Positions 1-7,663 of a stretch of 38,299 bases of DNA are shown here, one piece after another. Under the pieces are notes generated by a model. The model was not told the DNA's origin. It saw only the letters and a program-made list of their open reading frames with translations, and searched no databases. Each line of letters begins with the position of its first letter. The first letter of the stretch is position 1. A program made the translations under genes and the position numbers. This DNA comes from Halieaceae bacterium MED-G27 (GTDB taxonomy: Bacteria; Pseudomonadota; Gammaproteobacteria; Pseudomonadales; Halieaceae), in the NCBI GenBank assembly GCA_002456975.1, contig NTKA01000016.1, forward strand, positions 1 to 38,299. The letters run 5' to 3'.

Positions 1-2
1 AG

Positions 3-1040
3 AAACGCATCCAGCAGCGCGCTTTCCTGATGGCCTGCGCGATCTTCCTTTTTCTAGGCGGTATGGTGGGCATGATGTGGGCTGGAGGGCAGGATGTACT
101 TGCGGGCCGCATGTCCGGCGGCGATCTCGGCGCATTCGTGTTTTACGCAGTCATGTTGGGAAGTGCATTCGCCACCTTGTCTGAAGTGTGGGGCGATCTC
201 CAGCGCGCCGCCGGTGCCTCTGAGCGCCTAGTAGAGTTGATGCATATGGAGAGCAATATTCTCGATATCGGCCAATCACCCGTCCCTCAAGGCCAGGCTA
301 TCGTCGCTGAATCACTGGAGTTCTTCTATCCGTCTCGACCTGCCAATCCAGCCCTAAGCGAGTTCTCACTGGTGATTCCTCCGGGAAAAACGCTCGCGCT
401 AGTAGGCCCTTCGGGCGCTGGCAAATCGACACTATTTGAGTTATTGCAGCGATTTCACGATCCATCTGCAGGCTCGCTTAGCTATGGTGGTGTCGCCCTA
501 ACTGACATTCCTTTGGATGACTGGCGGGCTAAAACAGCGCTAGTGCCTCAGGCGCCTATTCTGTTTACGGGTGACGTGGCTTACAACATTGGCTATGGCA
601 CTGAAGACGCGAGTCAGGCCGATATCGAAGCAGCTGCCAAGGCGGCCTATGCCGACGAGTTCATTCGACAGCTTCCCGATGGCTATCAATCAGAATTGGG
701 GGCACAGGGCGTGCAACTATCGGGCGGCCAACGGCAGCGAATCGCACTCGCCCGCGCGATCATCCATAACCCGGAAATTTTGTTGCTCGATGAGGCTACC
801 AGCGCCCTAGACACGGAGAGCGAGCACTATGTGCAACTAGCGTTGCAGGACATTACCCGTGACAGGACAACGATCGTCATCGCACATCGACTGTCGACCA
901 TTATCAATGCAGACGCCATCGCGGTGATTGATGGTGGCAGGGTTATTGATGTAGGCACACATGCAGAGCTCATTGACCGCTGCGAACTGTATGCTCGCCT
1001 CGCAAGCATGCAGTTTAAGAACGAAGAGAAAGTGGCCTAG
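3..1040 (+). CDS. ABC exporter, fused permease/ATPase, MsbA-related (5' truncated by window edge)
   Basis: The reading frame is open to the left edge, so the start codon and most of the membrane domain lie outside. The first ATG in view (base 30) is internal. What is visible is the end of the transmembrane domain (hydrophobic segments, then the SEVWGDLQRAAGASERL stretch typical of MsbA-related lipid exporters) followed by a complete nucleotide-binding domain. Counting from the ATG at 30, Walker A GPSGAGKS is at residues 126-133, the Q-loop near 174, the signature LSGGQRQR at 230-237, Walker B ILLLDEA at about 250-256 and the H-loop His at 286. All catalytic motifs are intact, so it should be an active half-transporter working as a dimer in the inner membrane. 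The substrate is probably a lipid or other hydrophobic compound; this is inference from the family. It converges on pntB, with a shared terminator between them. Confidence 0.9.
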   Translation, partial: KRIQQRAFLMACAIFLFLGGMVGMMWAGGQDVLAGRMSGGDLGAFVFYAVMLGSAFATLSEVWGDLQRAAGASERLVELMHMESNILDIGQSPVPQGQAIVAESLEFFYPSRPANPALSEFSLVIPPGKTLALVGPSGAGKSTLFELLQRFHDPSAGSLSYGGVALTDIPLDDWRAKTALVPQAPILFTGDVAYNIGYGTEDASQADIEAAAKAAYADEFIRQLPDGYQSELGAQGVQLSGGQRQRIALARAIIHNPEILLLDEATSALDTESEHYVQLALQDITRDRTTIVIAHRLSTIINADAIAVIDGGRVIDVGTHAELIDRCELYARLASMQFKNEEKVA

Positions 1041-1096
1041 GCCAACAGCCAAATCATAGAAGCTTTAGGAAGGCCTACCTGACCAAACGATGAGGC

Positions 1097-1126
1097 AAAA
1101 AAAAACGCCGGTAATGCCGGCGTTTT
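1097..1126. terminator. Bidirectional rho-independent terminator
   Basis: A perfect 10-bp inverted repeat, AAAACGCCGG (1102-1111) and CCGGCGTTTT (1117-1126), encloses a 5-nt loop. The plus strand ends in TTTT. The minus strand reads the nine-A run at 1097-1105 as a U-tract. It sits between the convergent ABC exporter and pntB and can stop transcription from both sides. Confidence 0.88.
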
Positions 1127-1145
1127 GGATAAGAATGCGCTCTGC

Positions 1146-2504
1146 TCAAGAGAACTCACGCACTAACCCACCAATTGACTCCTTAGCGTCACCAAAGAGC
1201 ATTCGAGTATTGTCCTTGTAGAACAGCGGGTTCTCGATACCGGCGAAGCCTGACGCCATCGACCGCTTCAATACAAATACAGTCTTCGCGTCTGCTACAT
1301 TAATCACCGGCATACCGTAAATCGGAGACGATTCGACTTCACGGGCGGCTGGATTAACAACATCGTTCGCACCGATCACAATCGCCACATCAACCGACTC
1401 CATTCGAGGGTTGATTTCATCCATCTCGAGTAGCTGATCATAGGGCACGTCAGCTTCAGCGAGCAGCACGTTCATGTGCCCTGGCATACGCCCAGCCACT
1501 GGGTGAATACCGTAATTGACTTCACATCCATTGTTTTCAAGAAGCTCCATGAGCTCTTTTACAACGTGCTGCGCCTGTGCCACTGCCATACCGTAGCCGG
1601 GGATGATCGCCACGTTAGTTGCCGCCTCAAGTACATAGTAGGCATCGTCAACCGATATTGGTTTGATCTCACCTTCGACTTCGGTGACCGTGGTTGAAAC
1701 GCTCTGGAAACCAGAGAATAGAACATTAGTTAGCGAGCGATTCATCGCCTTGCACATGATCTGCGTCAGAATAATGCCGGACGCGCCTACCAAAGAGCCG
1801 GCGACAATCAAGGCATTGTTGTCGACGGCGAAACCCGCAGCACAAGCAGCAAGACCGGAGTAAGAGTTCAGCAGCGAGATCACGACTGGCATGTCGGCGC
1901 CACCAATCGGGATCACTGCCATGATGCCGAAAAGAAGCGACAGACCAATGACGGCGTATAACCAATTAGGATCGTTCGGATTATTGATAAACATGAAGGC
2001 GCTTACCAATACGCCGATCACAATGAGGCTGTTGACGATTTTTTGACCACCAAAAGTCATCGCAGCTCCGCTGATTGTCTCAGAGAGCTTGCCGTATGCA
2101 ATCAATGATCCGGTTAGCGTGACACCACCGATCAGGATCGAGAACATAATGGTGGTTAAAGTGAAGGCTCCGGCATCGGGCGCTAGTGCTGACCAGCCAA
2201 CGAGAAGCGAGGCCGCGCCGCCAAAGCCATTAAACAATGCAACCATCTCGGGCATGGCGGTCATCGCTACCGACCTTGCGGCTATGGCACCAATGGCACC
2301 ACCAACCAGCATACCGCCAATGATGTACTCGTACTGAACAATACCCTGCCCCAACAGAGCGGAAATAATCGCTACCAGCATACCGACTGATGATATGGCG
2401 TTACCCCTACGTGCCGTGTCAGGCGAACCCAGCATTTTTAGGCCGAAGATAAAGAGCGCTGCCGCAACAACGTAGCCCAGCTGTGTGATCAGTTCTAAAT
2501 TCAT
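1146..2504 (-). CDS. pntB: NAD(P) transhydrogenase, beta subunit
   Basis: PntB of the proton-translocating transhydrogenase, which uses the proton-motive force to transfer hydride from NADH to NADP+ in the inner membrane. The 452 residues are close to the usual 460. Residues 1-260 form a series of hydrophobic helices (domain II, proton channel). Residues 270-452 form the NADP(H)-binding domain III, with GYGMAVAQ at 303-310, IGANDVVNPAA at 377-387 and KRSMASGFAGIENPLF at 413-428, all hallmark motifs. The ATG at 2504 has the strong ribosome site AAGGAGG a few bases upstream and starts 2 nt after the stop of pntAB, so it is the last gene of a three-gene operon. The NADPH it supplies would feed biosynthesis and antioxidant enzymes. 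Confidence 0.97.
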   Translation of the reverse strand: MNLELITQLGYVVAAALFIFGLKMLGSPDTARRGNAISSVGMLVAIISALLGQGIVQYEYIIGGMLVGGAIGAIAARSVAMTAMPEMVALFNGFGGAASLLVGWSALAPDAGAFTLTTIMFSILIGGVTLTGSLIAYGKLSETISGAAMTFGGQKIVNSLIVIGVLVSAFMFINNPNDPNWLYAVIGLSLLFGIMAVIPIGGADMPVVISLLNSYSGLAACAAGFAVDNNALIVAGSLVGASGIILTQIMCKAMNRSLTNVLFSGFQSVSTTVTEVEGEIKPISVDDAYYVLEAATNVAIIPGYGMAVAQAQHVVKELMELLENNGCEVNYGIHPVAGRMPGHMNVLLAEADVPYDQLLEMDEINPRMESVDVAIVIGANDVVNPAAREVESSPIYGMPVINVADAKTVFVLKRSMASGFAGIENPLFYKDNTRMLFGDAKESIGGLVREFS

Positions 2505-2506
2505 GA

Positions 2507-2791
2507 TCAGTCCTCCTTCTTCTTAAAGAAGCCGAGCATGCGATCAGTAACCATGTAGCCACCAACCACGTTGATGCTCGCTAGTGTTACAGCGCCAACA
2601 CCCAACCAGTGTGCTAGGTCAGTGTTTTCAGTGCCGGCCAAGGCAATAGCGCCGACCACGGTGATACCTGAAATCGCATTCGCGCCCGACATCAGTGGAG
2701 TGTGTAAGGTCGCAGGGACTTTATTAATTAGCTCGAAGCCCAAGAAAATCGAGAGCATCAAGATGAATAGTAAATACTCAGCACCAGCCAT
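2507..2791 (-). CDS. pntAB: NAD(P) transhydrogenase, alpha subunit part 2 (membrane part)
   Basis: A 94-residue protein equal to the C-terminal membrane portion of one-piece PntA. It has hydrophobic helices at about residues 5-20, 40-55 and 60-85, and ends in a charged cytoplasmic tail (FKKKED). It contributes helices to the proton-conducting domain II with PntB. The ATG at 2791 lies 1 nt after the pntAA stop codon, and the ribosome site GGAGGGGG is inside the last codons of pntAA, which suggests translational coupling. A separate gene for this part is the three-subunit arrangement known from Rhodospirillum and many other bacteria; E. coli has it fused. Confidence 0.95.
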   Translation of the reverse strand: MAGAEYLLFILMLSIFLGFELINKVPATLHTPLMSGANAISGITVVGAIALAGTENTDLAHWLGVGAVTLASINVVGGYMVTDRMLGFFKKKED

Positions 2792-2792
2792 T

Positions 2793-3935
2793 TTAGCTAT
2801 CCCCCTCCATCAGGTTCTTAATAGTGGGGTGAACCACTTCACCACCATGGGTAATAACGCAGCCCGGGAGAATGTCGTTCTCCATATCGAGTACGAATTC
2901 CTTTGCTTCGGTATCCCAGGTGTCTTCAACTAGATTGAACAAGTTGCTCGCGTACATCTGCGATGCGTCACGGGCGGCTTCGTTGGCGAGATTCGCGGTA
3001 CCGACAATCGTGACACCGTCAACGGTGACTGTCTCATCGGGCACCGAGCCCTCGACGTTGCCCCCAGTTTCTGCTGCCATGTCGACAATGACCGAACCAG
3101 GCGCCATGCCCTCAACCATATCCTTGGTTACCAGAACCGGTGGCTTACGACCGAATACCTGTGCAGTGGTAATCACCACGTCAGACTCTGCAATCACCGC
3201 CTTCTGGGCCTGCCGCTGCATTTCTACCTGTTCAGGCGTCAGTTCACGCGCATAGCCATCAGCAGTCTGTCCGGTCTCGCCGAGGTCAATCTCAAGGAAC
3301 TTGCCGCCTAGCGATTCAACCTGTTCCGCAACCACGGGACGGGTATCAAACGCTGTTACTCGAGCACCTAAGCGCTTCGCAGTGGCGATCGCCTGGAGAC
3401 CTGCGACACCGGCACCGATAATGAACACCTTCGCTGGCTTCAAGGTCCCGGCTGGTGTCATCAGCATAGGGAAAATTCGAGGCAAGCGTGCTGCAGCTAA
3501 CATAACCGCTACATAACCCGCCAAGTTCGCCTGGGAACTAAGGGCGTCCATTTTCTGGCTTCGCGTGGATCGAGGAATCATCTCCATGCTGACGGCTGTA
3601 ACGCCTTGCTTAGCCAAGGCAGTGATCAGCTCACGCTCGTTGAACGGATCCAGATAAGACACATGGATGCACCCTGCCTTGAGCATTGCGACTTCATCAT
3701 GCTCGGGCTTTCTGAGGCGCAAGACCATATCAGCTGAGCTCATTAGTGCCGCGCGATCACTCACGATCTCAGCACCCAACTCCGCATAGACGTCGTCAGA
3801 AAAGCCAACAGCGGCGCCCGCTCCAGACTCAATCGCGACGTCTGCACCGAGGCGAATCATTTTTTTGACGGTTTCGGGCGTAGCCGAAGTTCTCCGCTCT
3901 CCAGAGAGCGACTCTTTTGGAATAACCAAACGCAT
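2793..3935 (-). CDS. pntAA: NAD(P) transhydrogenase, alpha subunit part 1 (NAD-binding domain I)
   Basis: A 380-residue soluble domain I that binds NAD(H) and passes hydride to NADP+ held by PntB. It opens with MRLVIPKES, has the conserved loop RSQKMDALSSQANLAGY at residues 125-141, and the dinucleotide-binding GAGVAG at 174-179, as in the alanine dehydrogenase/PntA family. It ends before any membrane helix; those are in the next gene. It is the first gene of the operon. The ATG at 3935 has only a modest ribosome site (GAGA about 10 nt upstream). The 132 bp between it and chrR should hold the promoter, but I could not choose a convincing -35/-10 pair. Confidence 0.96.
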   Translation of the reverse strand: MRLVIPKESLSGERRTSATPETVKKMIRLGADVAIESGAGAAVGFSDDVYAELGAEIVSDRAALMSSADMVLRLRKPEHDEVAMLKAGCIHVSYLDPFNERELITALAKQGVTAVSMEMIPRSTRSQKMDALSSQANLAGYVAVMLAAARLPRIFPMLMTPAGTLKPAKVFIIGAGVAGLQAIATAKRLGARVTAFDTRPVVAEQVESLGGKFLEIDLGETGQTADGYARELTPEQVEMQRQAQKAVIAESDVVITTAQVFGRKPPVLVTKDMVEGMAPGSVIVDMAAETGGNVEGSVPDETVTVDGVTIVGTANLANEAARDASQMYASNLFNLVEDTWDTEAKEFVLDMENDILPGCVITHGGEVVHPTIKNLMEGDS

Positions 3936-4067
3936 GGAAAGATCTCGTTTTAGTAGTTTGGGAGTGTTACGTAGAACAACCCCGGAAGGATTTCACGTCC
4001 GCAACAAAATAAGGCGAAACCATAAATATCAATTATCGATAACTACGATAGTGCAGCTGGCTCGCTA

Positions 4068-4718
4068 TTAACCCGCTCGAAGCTGCAGAAGAGGGTTCAA
4101 CCAGCGATAGTGCCATCGGGTAAACTTGAGTGGAGACTCAAGCACTGCAAGACAGATACAGTCACCGCCAGGGAGCGCAGTTGGAGCGTGGATATCGCCC
4201 GCCTCGCGAACCAGGAAATCGCCCGCATGATAAATGCCGGTTTCATCAGAAAACCCACCACTTAGGACCAGAGTCATCTCAGTTCCCGAGTGATTGTGTT
4301 GCGGGATCTTGCCGCCTTCCGAGATATGATAAACAGAGACCTCAGAGGCACCAGGCACATCGCCAAGGCTCGCGATCCGCAACGACTTGGTTACGCGTCG
4401 CCAATTTAAATCAGCGGTCGCGCCCGATCGAATTTTTTTTACCATCGACGACAACGACGCCGCTGTCGCGTCATTAGCTGCGGGCTCTGGACTCACTTCA
4501 TCCAGTCGCAGCATCACCGCGTCGAAGACGCTGGAGGAAACACTCTCGGCCGTGCCATTCTCGAGCATCGCACCGCCGAGATCATCGAGCTTCGCTAACT
4601 TCGAGCGACACTCGGAGCAGTGGTCCAAATGTGTGGAGACACAAACACTGTGCGCGACAGGCAGCGTGCCTGACGAAAACTCTACCAAAGTATTGCTATG
4701 GGGATGATGTGTAATCAT
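4068..4718 (-). CDS. chrR: ChrR-type anti-sigma factor, zinc finger plus cupin
   Basis: A 216-residue zinc-dependent anti-sigma factor that should hold the ECF sigma factor encoded upstream inactive until photo-oxidative stress. The N-terminal ZAS domain has an HX3CX2C motif (His30, Cys34, Cys37) with further histidines at 4, 5 and 7. The C-terminal cupin carries His141, His143, Glu147 and His177, the same residue types and numbers I recall for the second zinc site of Rhodobacter sphaeroides ChrR. All known ligands are therefore present. In that family the N-domain binds sigma, and the cupin is needed for the singlet-oxygen response. The ATG at 4718 has no strong ribosome site (an AGGG lies about 16 nt upstream). 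The 147-nt gap from the sigma gene is long for such a pair and contains a candidate promoter. Confidence 0.93.
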   Translation of the reverse strand: MITHHPHSNTLVEFSSGTLPVAHSVCVSTHLDHCSECRSKLAKLDDLGGAMLENGTAESVSSSVFDAVMLRLDEVSPEPAANDATAASLSSMVKKIRSGATADLNWRRVTKSLRIASLGDVPGASEVSVYHISEGGKIPQHNHSGTEMTLVLSGGFSDETGIYHAGDFLVREAGDIHAPTALPGGDCICLAVLESPLKFTRWHYRWLNPLLQLRAG

Positions 4719-4839
4719 TGTTACGTTCTAACCCTGCCCTGCCAAACTGTCAATTCTATTACCGGCTAATTGTGGCTCAACTACGAAAAATGGCGGCCTT
4801 TAGCTCTTTCAGCACCTCTAGATGGGGCTGATTTGTTAA

Positions 4840-4868
4840 TAAATACACGAAAACTCGCGGCTGGATCA
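4840..4868 (-). promoter_or_regulatory. Candidate ECF-type promoter for chrR
   Basis: On the minus strand TGATCC (4868-4863) is followed after 17 nt by TATTTA (4845-4840). TGATC-type -35 elements are reported for the RpoE-ChrR sigma group. The site starts at the TGA stop codon of the sigma gene, so part of the match may be chance. It would give chrR its own sigma-dependent transcript with a leader of about 115 nt. Seen by eye only. Confidence 0.3.
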
Positions 4869-5495
4869 CTGCTGTAACCCCGCGTCCATGAAAACTTGAA
4901 GTTTTTGGATCGCCAGACGCACCCTCGATTTGACCGTTCCCAGCGGTAATCCCAGTTCAGCTGCGGTCTCCGAGTGCGACTTACCCTCCATGTACACCTT
5001 AGCAAGTATCTGGGCTTGATCCTGCGGTAGATCCTTTAAGAGCTCCCGGACCCTAACCGCACCCCGACTCGCATGGAGGGCCATCGTCGGCTCGTCACTC
5101 TCCAATTCAAAACCGATATCCTCTGCTTCCAGCTGCGTGTCAAACTTTTGCAAGCGACGGAACATATCGGTTCTACAATTTCGTGCGATGGTATAAACCC
5201 AGGTGCTCGCAGCTGCTTTCTCCGGATTGAAACCAGCAGCTTTCTGCCACACCTTTAGCATTACTTCCTGAACCAACTCATCAGCATGAGCTGCTGACAG
5301 CGATGACCCCGACAGGGCGAAGGCTTTTATCAATGGGGCGAAGTGAGCAAAGAACTTTCCAAAGGCGGCACGATCGCGATATTCGGCGATGCGAACCACG
5401 CACAAGCTCCATTCATCGGTGCGACGACCCTGGGGCACCGACCAAGCAAAGTTTGCGGGTTGTCCCCGAGCGCCTTCCCCCTGCTTATCTACCAT
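4866..5495 (-). CDS. rpoE: ECF sigma factor, RpoE/ChrR-associated (singlet-oxygen type)
   Basis: A 209-residue group-4 sigma factor. Region 2 spans about residues 40-112, including DELVQEVMLKVWQKA and STWVYTIARN. Region 4, with its helix-turn-helix (HSETAAELGLPLGTVKSRV), lies at about 148-203. There is no region 3, as expected. Its partner chrR follows on the same strand, which places it in the ChrR-controlled class responding to singlet oxygen or organic peroxides. I chose the ATG at 5495 because AAGGAG lies 8 nt upstream. A longer frame from a GTG at 5555 would overlap the divergent promoter and adds 20 residues that do not look like sigma sequence. The divergent neighbours are probably its targets. 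Confidence 0.93.
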   Translation of the reverse strand: MVDKQGEGARGQPANFAWSVPQGRRTDEWSLCVVRIAEYRDRAAFGKFFAHFAPLIKAFALSGSSLSAAHADELVQEVMLKVWQKAAGFNPEKAAASTWVYTIARNCRTDMFRRLQKFDTQLEAEDIGFELESDEPTMALHASRGAVRVRELLKDLPQDQAQILAKVYMEGKSHSETAAELGLPLGTVKSRVRLAIQKLQVFMDAGLQQ

Positions 5496-5548
5496 TTGCC
5501 CAACTCCTTGGAGCGTATCTCTGCACAGAATACACAAATCCAAAAAAC

Positions 5549-5580
5549 TTGACACTATTAATGTATATTTAATATTACAT
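5549..5580 (+). promoter_or_regulatory. Candidate promoter/operator of the FAD-DUF1365-cfa operon
   Basis: TTGACA at 5549-5554 is followed after 18 nt by TATTAC (5573-5578), a fair sigma-70-like pair in an AT-rich patch. An inverted repeat ATGTA (5561-5565) / TACAT (5576-5580), with a 10-nt centre, covers the spacer and -10. Such repeats in the spacer are common operators for MerR-type or other regulators of light-induced lipid genes. No TGATCC element is visible on either strand of this intergenic region. The regulator is unknown; assignment is by eye. Confidence 0.42.
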
Positions 5581-5647
5581 AATGGGTGGTAAGCATCTTT
5601 TACTGATTGAAGAGAATCTGCGGTATTGCGCGAATTGGGGAGTGGTC

Positions 5648-6910
5648 ATGACAACAGCGGTAATTGGGACTGGCATCTCGGGCCTCGCCTGCGCCCGTCA
5701 GCTAGCACTTGCCGATGAGCCGGTGGTTGTTTTTGAGGCCGCTCAAAAGATCGGCGGCCACACTGCAACCATTGACGTGAGTACAAGCTCTGGCGACTAC
5801 GCGGTAGATACCGGCTTTATCGTCTATAACGACTGGACCTACCCCAACTTCATTGCTCTCCTCAACGAGTTACAGGTCGTCAATCAACCGACATCGATGG
5901 GCTTCTCCGTCTCGGATGACTTATCGGGACTCGAGTACGCCGGCAACAACCTAAACACCTTGTTTGCACAACGCCGCAATTTACTCAGCCCGAGCTTTCT
6001 CTCGATGGTGATGGAAATACTCCGATTTAACCGACAGGCCATCGCAGACCTAGAGGCCGGTAACTTGAGCTCGGGCGAGACACTGGAAACTTACTTGACT
6101 CGCCACCGCTTCAGCGACTTTTTCCGGCGCCATTACCTGATCAGCATGGCGGCTGCGATCTGGTCCGCCAATTTCCGCGAAGCACTCAATTTCCCCGCTG
6201 AGTTTTTCGTGCGTTTTTTCAAAAACCACGGGCTCCTGCAGATCGGTAATCGGCCACAATGGCGTGTCCTGCAAGGTGGCAGCCGGTCTTATTTGGATCC
6301 CATCACAGCACTTTACCAAGACAGCATCCGAGTCGACAGCGAAGTCATTGCCATCGAACGCAACCCAAATGGCAATAAACTTAGGCTTCACAATGGGCAG
6401 GAGCATAAATTTGACCATGTGGTGATCGCCACACATTCTGACCAAGCGCTGGCAATGCTCAGCGATGCCGATTCCAACGAACAGGACATTCTCAAAGCGC
6501 TTCCATACTCAGACAACGAGGTGGTTTTGCACACCGACGAATCGCTTCTACCAAGCAACAAGCGAGCATGGTCTAGCTGGAACTACAGACTGCGCTCCAA
6601 TACCGATCGAGCAACGCTTACTTACAACATGAATATTCTCCAAGGCCTCAGCGCACCGGAGACCTTTTGCGTGACGCTAAACGACAGCGATGCCATTAAG
6701 CCAAGTTCAATACTCGGCGAGTATTCATACGCGCATCCACAGTTCACAATCGAAGGCATCGCCGCACAGGCCCGATGGAATGAAATCAATGGCCCACGCA
6801 ACACCTTTTTTTGCGGCGCGTACTGGCAGAACGGCTTTCACGAGGACGGTCTTTCGAGTGGCCTTCGAGCCGCTAATGCTCTTATTGCCAAACTGAGGGC
6901 GGTAGCGTGA
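5648..6910 (+). CDS. FAD/NAD(P)-dependent oxidoreductase, amine-oxidase-like (COG2907 type)
   Basis: A 420-residue flavoprotein. The N-terminal Rossmann motif GTGISG is at residues 7-12, followed by an acidic strand end (VVVFEA) and the GGHTATI stretch that binds FAD. VDTGFIVYN, DDLSGLEYAG and, near the C-terminus, NGFHEDGLSSGLRAA are typical of the predicted amine-oxidase-like group usually found beside DUF1365 and Cfa-like genes. It probably oxidises or desaturates a membrane lipid acyl chain; the substrate is inferred from neighbours only. The ATG at 5648 is preceded by GGGGAG at good spacing and immediately opens the Rossmann fold. An earlier in-frame ATG at 5582 lies at the expected transcription start and is rejected. 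The stop codon overlaps the next gene by 4 nt (GTGA). Confidence 0.88.
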   Translation: MTTAVIGTGISGLACARQLALADEPVVVFEAAQKIGGHTATIDVSTSSGDYAVDTGFIVYNDWTYPNFIALLNELQVVNQPTSMGFSVSDDLSGLEYAGNNLNTLFAQRRNLLSPSFLSMVMEILRFNRQAIADLEAGNLSSGETLETYLTRHRFSDFFRRHYLISMAAAIWSANFREALNFPAEFFVRFFKNHGLLQIGNRPQWRVLQGGSRSYLDPITALYQDSIRVDSEVIAIERNPNGNKLRLHNGQEHKFDHVVIATHSDQALAMLSDADSNEQDILKALPYSDNEVVLHTDESLLPSNKRAWSSWNYRLRSNTDRATLTYNMNILQGLSAPETFCVTLNDSDAIKPSSILGEYSYAHPQFTIEGIAAQARWNEINGPRNTFFCGAYWQNGFHEDGLSSGLRAANALIAKLRAVA

Positions 6911-7653
6911 TCTCCTCTTTTTATGTCGGACAGTTAGCGCACACCAGACTCAGTCCGCGACGCCACTCTTTTCGATACCAGGTGTTTATGCCCTTCGTCG
7001 ATATCGAAAAGATCGAACTGCTTGTGCAGCGACTTCCTTTTTGGGGAAGCCAGCGCCTGGGCATTGCGCGGTTCTTACGAAGTGACTTTCTAGGGGCTCC
7101 CGAGCTACCGCTGCTCGATGCTGTCAAACAGCGAATTCATGAGGAGACAGGATCCACCTTCAACGGACGCGTCTTCCTGCTGGCTAACTGGCGGTACTTC
7201 GGATTACAAAACAATCCCATCGCCTGTTACTTCTGTTACGACCAAGAGCGACTCGAGTACATCATCGCCGAAGTCACCAATACTCCCTGGGGCGAGCGCC
7301 ACAGCTACGTATTGACGGTTGATAATGATGGATCGGTCTTCACTACCGTATTCCAGAAAAAACTCCATGTCTCGCCATTTAATGGCATGCAACAAGTTTA
7401 TCGCTGGTTCTCTACCGCTCCAGGCAACGATCTGGGTATAAAAATTTCGAACCTTGAGGATGGCAAGCCTATGTTTCACGCCTGCCTAACCTTGAGATCA
7501 ATACCACTGACTGCAAGCAATGGCATAAAGCTAATCGCCAGTTATCCCTTCGAAACGCTCAAGGTCACAACCGCGATTTATTGGCAGGCATTCATTCTTC
7601 TGCTGAAGGGCTTAACCCTCCAGCCACACCCAAAAAATAATCAATCGTTATGA
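6907..7653 (+). CDS. DUF1365 family protein (COG3496)
   Basis: A 248-residue member of a widespread family of unknown biochemical role. Family features are seen: the opening YVGQLAHTRLSPRRHSFRY, the middle NPIACYFCYD and EVTNTPWGERHSYVL, and a hydrophobic stretch near the C-terminus (about 215-235) that may attach it to the membrane. It starts with GTG at 6907, inside the stop of the FAD gene, so translation is probably coupled. The fixed trio FAD oxidoreductase-DUF1365-Cfa-like enzyme is known from RpoE/ChrR or light-controlled loci, and points to modification of unsaturated fatty acids in phospholipids. No catalytic residue can be assigned from the sequence alone. Confidence 0.9.
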   Translation: MISSFYVGQLAHTRLSPRRHSFRYQVFMPFVDIEKIELLVQRLPFWGSQRLGIARFLRSDFLGAPELPLLDAVKQRIHEETGSTFNGRVFLLANWRYFGLQNNPIACYFCYDQERLEYIIAEVTNTPWGERHSYVLTVDNDGSVFTTVFQKKLHVSPFNGMQQVYRWFSTAPGNDLGIKISNLEDGKPMFHACLTLRSIPLTASNGIKLIASYPFETLKVTTAIYWQAFILLLKGLTLQPHPKNNQSL

Positions 7654-7663
7654 GGAGACATCT

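Noticed and set aside
2507-3935. Frameshifted pntA (pseudogene)
   Set aside because: The split lies at the natural domain border, each part has its own start and ribosome site, and the three-subunit form is well known.
5496-5555. Longer sigma factor reading frame from a GTG at 5555
   Set aside because: It overlaps the divergent TTGACA element and adds 20 residues outside the family, while ATG 5495 has AAGGAG at ideal spacing.
5582-5647. Upstream in-frame ATG for the FAD oxidoreductase
   Set aside because: It lies at the expected transcription start and adds 22 residues before the Rossmann motif. ATG 5648 has GGGGAG.
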